A stretch of DNA of 64,000 nt from Scortum barcoo (Eukaryota; Chordata; Actinopteri; Centrarchiformes; Terapontidae), in contig CM041531.1 in assembly GCA_023238725.1 (NCBI GenBank), positions 19,624,643-19,688,642 on the forward strand. The letters run 5' to 3'. The position numbers and the translations under genes are program-made. The notes beneath the pieces were generated by a model that saw only the letters and a program-made list of their open reading frames with translations, did no database searches and was not told the origin of the DNA. Below, one piece after another: positions 60,901-64,000 of this stretch (position 1 is the stretch's first letter; every line of letters begins with the position of its first letter).

Positions 60901-62139
60901 AGCGACCAAGACTGTGTCACTAAAGGTAATCAAGGTCTACTTTAAAGTTCAACTATTTATCTGTTCCCCATGAAACAAAAAAATATGGTTGCTTACACTA
61001 AAATTAAGGAAATACAGTTGGCAAAAAGGCAACAAAGCAGGATAAAATGTATATTTTAAAGTTATCTGAACAGACTATGTCTTTATATATATTTAGCAAT
61101 TTTTCAAACAACCTAAAAATCTCTTTTCCTCCATGTAGATTCTAGTGATTGTAAGGAGGAGAAGGATCTGCATCTAAGTGATCTGGAGGACATGGACGAG
61201 GACGACTGTGACAAGCTGGACAGTGACTGTGAAAAGGTGGCTGCAGATGAGCAGGACCTCCAGAGGGTCATGGCGGTGTCCGGAGCCCCTCAAAAGAGAG
61301 ACTGCAGCTCGGAGCTGCACCTGAGTTTTACAAACAGCTTCCACGCGTTCCCCTGTGCCATCAAAAGTGTCACCACCCTCCCTCCCCTCCCGTCTGACTT
61401 CCTGGATCCTGTAGTGTCCAAGGCGGCCGCTTCGACCGGCCCCGCGGGAACGCTGTCCCTGTCTCACTTTGAGGCATCAGATAAGCCTCGGATTTGGTCG
61501 CTGGCTCGCACAGCGGCTTCTGGGGTCATTCTGAGCCCTCAGCATCACGGCTCGGAGCTGAGGACAGGCAACTCAACCGGGGACTGCCAGCTTCAGAGCG
61601 CCAGGCTTCCCGGGGCTCCTACTGGACAGTGTGGGGGCATGAGGGGCCTCCATGAATCTAGCAGCGTCCCCAACACTGAGAGCCCCTTCCCCGAGGGCTC
61701 ATCCTTGCACTCAAAAGTTTATGGCACAAGCAGCTACAGTCACAAGGACCTCCAACTGCACTGTTCATCCTATGCTGCACTGCCAGACACATGTCAGTAC
61801 TCCACTATTGAAGGTAGGTCATCCTATACGTGCAATATTTAGCATATTTCAAGGGATAAAACTCATCTTAATCCCACGTGTCCCTCTGTTACAGACAGAC
61901 ACGTGCACAGTATTTTCCCGCACTGCCAAGTTTGTTTTAAAAAAATGTCCTTCTTTGTCGGATGTAGAAAAACTTTCCGCCAACTCGCACCCGAGGCAAG
62001 TTTCTTAGATTTGCTTTTATTTGGGTGTGCAGGATTCTCTGGTGGCAAAGCAGAGACACAGCCATCTGACCTCAGCGAGGCCTGTGGGACCGCGCAGGAT
62101 GACAAGGTCACTGCGTTCAGACCGGTGATGAAGAGGTGA
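57937..62139 (+). CDS. irx6a: Iroquois-class TALE homeobox transcription factor, Irx6-like (six coding exons; span includes introns)
   Basis: This gene encodes a nuclear DNA-binding regulator of the Iroquois family, which patterns neural, retinal, cardiac and other tissues in vertebrates. Coding exons are 57937-57981, 59172-59443, 60257-60366, 60630-60925, 61139-61813 and 62033-62139; all introns are GT-AG. The product would be about 501 residues once one base missing from exon 2 is allowed for. It starts MSFSQFGYPYNATSQ, as Irx4/Irx6 proteins do. The homeodomain has the Pro-Tyr-Pro loop extension and the helix WFANARRRL. The MTWSPKNK segment after the homeodomain, the LSDLEDMDEDD acidic stretch and the KPRIWSLARTA Iro box favour Irx6 over Irx4. 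The a-copy call rests on family knowledge, not an alignment. A second in-frame ATG lies seven codons upstream, but the MSF start is the family form. Confidence 0.9.
58029..58036. promoter_or_regulatory. Putative Iroquois binding site in irx6a intron 1
   Basis: ACATGTGT fits the ACAnnTGT motif reported for Iroquois proteins. It sits 48 bases after exon 1, inside TGTGTACATGTGTACAC, next to a CA microsatellite. It could let the protein act on its own gene, but an eight-base motif beside a CA repeat may be chance. Confidence 0.3.
58037..58067. repeat. CA microsatellite in irx6a intron 1
   Basis: The run is mostly CA with two CG interruptions, in three CA blocks. It makes long His/Thr or Cys/Val frames that are not genes. 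Confidence 0.9.
59172..59443 (+). CDS. irx6a: irx6a coding exon 2, with an apparent one-base frame break
   Basis: The acceptor is TTCATGCAG ending at 59171. The first frame reads FFVSANPSTTCCDSISRSV and then DGTGGSQTAA. From 59273 a different frame reads SFCCPSYENRLLASSRTELN, then AALGMYSSPYAAAAAASQNY and on to IYSSL, ending at the donor GTGGGC. Both halves resemble Irx4/Irx6 amino-terminal regions, so both are real coding sequence. The change falls in a GCC/CCG repeat at 59259-59273. One G missing near 59261-59262 would turn the Pro codons of the first frame into an Ala run and join the halves. Without it the first frame stops downstream. A base-call or assembly error in GC-rich DNA is the simplest reading; a true mutation cannot be excluded. 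Confidence 0.8.
60257..60366 (+). CDS. irx6a: irx6a coding exon 3
   Basis: The exon follows acceptor TTTTTTCAG and reads NPQYDIKDSTGTLHSGITQ, then TTAYYPYDHSLGQYQYD, ending two bases into an Arg codon before the donor GTAAGT. The Tyr-Pro-Tyr and LGQYQYDRYG region just before the homeodomain is shared by Irx4 and Irx6. Confidence 0.92.
60630..60925 (+). CDS. irx6a: irx6a coding exon 4, homeodomain
   Basis: This exon encodes the whole TALE homeodomain, at about 60661-60843. The frame reads RYGTVDFNGTARRKNATRET, then TSTLKTWLYEHRKNPYPTKG, then [20 protein letters not shown], then ANARRRLKKENK. The PYP loop extension lies between helices 1 and 2. The recognition helix has Trp48, Phe49, Ala50 and Asn51; Ala at position 50 is an Iroquois hallmark. 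The exon goes on with MTWSPKNKANDDRKDD and ends one base into an Asp codon before donor GTAATC. The Irx6-like flank and KTWLYEHR (most family members have KAWL[NQ]EHR) help tell it from paralogues. Confidence 0.97.
61139..61813 (+). CDS. irx6a: irx6a coding exon 5, acidic region and Iro box
   Basis: The exon follows acceptor TCCATGTAG. It opens with an acidic segment, DSSDCKEEKDLHLSDLEDMD and then EDDCDKLDSD, like the region after the Irx6 homeodomain. The Iro box lies at about 61480-61521 as DKPRIWSLARTAAS, a motif found in all Iroquois proteins. The rest is low-similarity Ser/Gly/Pro-rich sequence ending DTCQYSTIE and one base of a Gly codon. The CQY element resembles the carboxyl end of Irx6. 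The donor is GTAGGT. Confidence 0.93.
62033..62139 (+). CDS. irx6a: irx6a last coding exon
   Basis: The acceptor TGTGCAG ends at 62032. The frame completes Gly and reads GFSGGKAETQPSDLSEACGT, then AQDDKVTAFRPVMKR, then TGA at 62137-62139. The frame agrees with the exon 5 phase. As I recall, mammalian Irx6 has a much shorter tail after the CQY element, so the end is less certain than the homeodomain exon. A splice donor follows the stop by five bases. Confidence 0.75.
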
Positions 62140-63260
62140 AGCAGGTGAGAGTACTGCACTGAACTGGAAGGAATCGGTGGAGTCACGACACACACTCACA
62201 CACAAGGACACACAACAACACCATGAAACACTTACAGGTGAACAAGGATGCACACATAGACACTCTTCCTTAAAACTGCTATATGTATATATTTGCTCTA
62301 AATATAATAAGAGCTTGAATGAAAAGTGAAAGTTTGCAAATATGCATGATGTCCAAAGTCATTTATAATGACAGACAACATATTAACATTTACATTGCAT
62401 TCTACTCACTCAGTTTAAGAACTTTTTAGAGATGAAATCCTTTTTTTTTTTTTATAAAGACTGTTCATTCCTTCTCGTTTTGGGGGGCTCCTTGTAACCC
62501 CTGCTGTTTAATTTCTCTCCTAGATTGCAAGAACCTGCACCACAACAAATAATGGGACATCTATTATGCACTAAAAGGACCCACTGGCGGAGTACAGCGG
62601 CCTCAGTATGACACATGGGAGCTACCTGCTACCTGCTGCAGTGGGAGCTGTCAAACTGTGGACGTGGCTATCATTTTGCACAACTTTGTTTTTACGGTGT
62701 TAAAGACTTTATGCAACAACAACAACAAGAACAAAAAAAAATCCTAGATGCAAAGCTGTGAGACTGGCCAGATTGAAGAAAAAAAGGGAAAAAAAAAACA
62801 CGGCCAGAATTGTGTATGGCAATCGTGTAGTGTAGCAAAGCTATTTATTTCTCTGTGTATTTATGATTTGGTTATGTTGTCAGTTTGTTATTTAATGTGT
62901 CTCTTGGTTGGGTTCGTGCCTCCTTTAAGTATTTTTTGTTCCATGTTGCGTTTTGCCGTGGCTTCGTGTCATTTTGCCTGATGTAAAAGAGAAAAGCTTG
63001 TCGGACATTGACTATAGAAGGACTGGACCCCCCCTCCTCCCCCATCCCACCTCTGTGTTGCGCGTGTGGACCTCAAGATTTTTTCATTGTTTTTTTTTTT
63101 TTTGTCACTGTGTTCAAATGTGAGCTTCTTCTGTGTTTGCCTCTCATGTTATTATTTTTTCCCCCCCTTTTTCTAACAATACATTTTTTCCAAGAGCTTT
63201 CGTTTCCTGCGTCATGGTTATTTATAGAGCTCGGCCAATTAAAACATTCGCGGATGTGCA
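62140..63260 (+). other. irx6a: irx6a 3' untranslated region with a probable intron
   Basis: A good donor, CAG|GTGAGA, begins at 62145, and a strong acceptor, TTTCTCTCCTAG, ends at 62523, so 62145-62523 is probably an intron. The exon after it (from 62524) has no long open frame, and A- and T-rich stretches follow. An ATTAAA at 63238-63243 is a possible polyadenylation signal. Limits are inferred only. Confidence 0.5.
63238..63243 (+). terminator. Possible polyadenylation signal ATTAAA
   Basis: This is the commonest variant of AATAAA, about 1.1 kb past the stop codon and in the expected order after the T-rich 3' UTR. No perfect AATAAA was seen between the stop and this point. It could be chance. 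Confidence 0.3.
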
Positions 63261-63700
63261 TTTGATCAAAGTTTATCATCTTGACTCGACGCGCTGGAAG
63301 CCGCGGCGCTGATTGGGGAAGTCATAATTCAGTGTGTGTGTGTGTGTGTGGTGGAGGAGGGGGGGGTAAGTGCGTGAGTGAAATCCACAAGTCGCGGAAG
63401 ACAGGGGGACATCATCTCCCCATTGTCGGCGTCTAATCGGAAGTGGCATCAAACACTTTGTTACTGCCCGGGCCGAGGGCAGAGGGATGAATGCAGCTTT
63501 GTCCCCCGTGTAGCGCGCCGCCGCACTAACTTAACATTGTGTTAATTAAAAGGTCATTTGTAGGATCAAACCCGGCAGAGAAATTCACATGGCCCATCAA
63601 AAGTCCCTTTGATTCGGCTATTTTTGCCCCGCAGTCCACCTCGTTACGGGCCGCCTCTCGTGACTCTCCTGCGGGCGGATGTATAAGAAGATGATCGGTG
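63250..63700. promoter_or_regulatory. Candidate regulatory element downstream of irx6a
   Basis: GC-richer complex sequence with GCGCTGATTGGGGAAGTCAT, a TG run (63332-63350), GTGTTAATTAAAAGGTC and GTCCCTTTGATTCGGC (TCF-like). It resembles a CpG-rich conserved element or an unseen promoter. Confidence 0.35.
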
Positions 63701-64000
63701 ATGCTCCGAGAAACTTTTTCATCCCAGTCGCGTCAAACTTTCCTCAAATCAAAAGGTTTGGCAGCAAACGACGTTTTGACGCACCATCCTGCAGTCTTTA
63801 CATTCATCTCTGCAAGTCTGTGAAACTCATTTCACTTTACAGAGCAAAGGGTGCCAAACAAGGGTCGTGTTTAAACAACCTGTCTGCTTAAAACAAAGAG
63901 GGAAATCTGCCCCCCCCCCAAATTCGTGATATAATTAAAATACTTCCAATAATGTCATTGAACCATTGATCTCGGTAATAAAGGCCCATTCTATTTTCCG
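63701..64000. other. Intergenic, no gene seen
   Basis: A 70-residue frame at 63679-63891 is unrecognised. In mammals the next gene after IRX6 is MMP2, and nothing like it is visible here. Confidence 0.45.

Overview
The window looks like teleost fish genomic DNA. The supporting signs are one spliced Iroquois homeobox gene with short GT-AG introns (213 to 1190 bases), abundant CA/TG, CT/GA and TA microsatellites, small inverted-repeat transposon relics, and a large non-coding stretch with islands of complex ATTA-rich sequence. No prokaryotic or viral gene was found.

The only protein-coding gene I can support is at 57,937-62,139 on the + strand, in six coding exons. It encodes a TALE-class Iroquois homeodomain protein of about 500 residues. 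The homeodomain and its flanks, an acidic Ser-Asp-Leu-Glu-Asp segment and an Iro-box-like Lys-Pro-Arg-Ile-Trp-Ser-Leu motif fit Irx6 best, most likely teleost irx6a. As given, exon 2 is one base out of frame inside a GC-rich repeat (59,259-59,273), which is more likely a sequence error than a dead gene. A TATA box (57,761), a CRE (57,561) and a probable intron in the 3' UTR (62,145-62,523) complete the gene model.

About 57 kb upstream holds no gene that I can support. In vertebrates the IrxB cluster is ordered Irx3-Irx5-Irx6, with large gene-poor, enhancer-rich gaps, so this stretch is probably the irx5a-irx6a interval. By eye I marked islands that look like conserved regulatory elements: about 4.6, 9.7-10.1, 12.6-13.4, 15.1, 17.1-17.6, 25.4-25.8, 29.6-29.9, 32.4-35.4, 37.3-39.1, 40.3-40.8, 43.55-44.1, 45.1-45.3, 49.7-50.1, 53.5-54.2 and 56.6-57.0 kb, plus one downstream at 63.25-63.7 kb. 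These are judged from sequence texture only, with no alignment. A strong CTCF-like core lies at 41,477.

Between the islands are simple repeats, polypurine tracts, a roughly 390-bp palindromic MITE (2,447-2,838), a degenerate hAT-like element (about 31,575-31,991), a 24-bp triplicate (22,131-22,205) and a (TA)50 tract (18,101-18,200). The likely logic is that the islands are long-range enhancers acting on irx6a and on irx5a/irx3a outside the window. I saw no clear new multi-gene system; the most notable items are the exon 2 frame break, the CTCF-like site, a putative Iroquois self-binding site in intron 1 and the regulatory islands.
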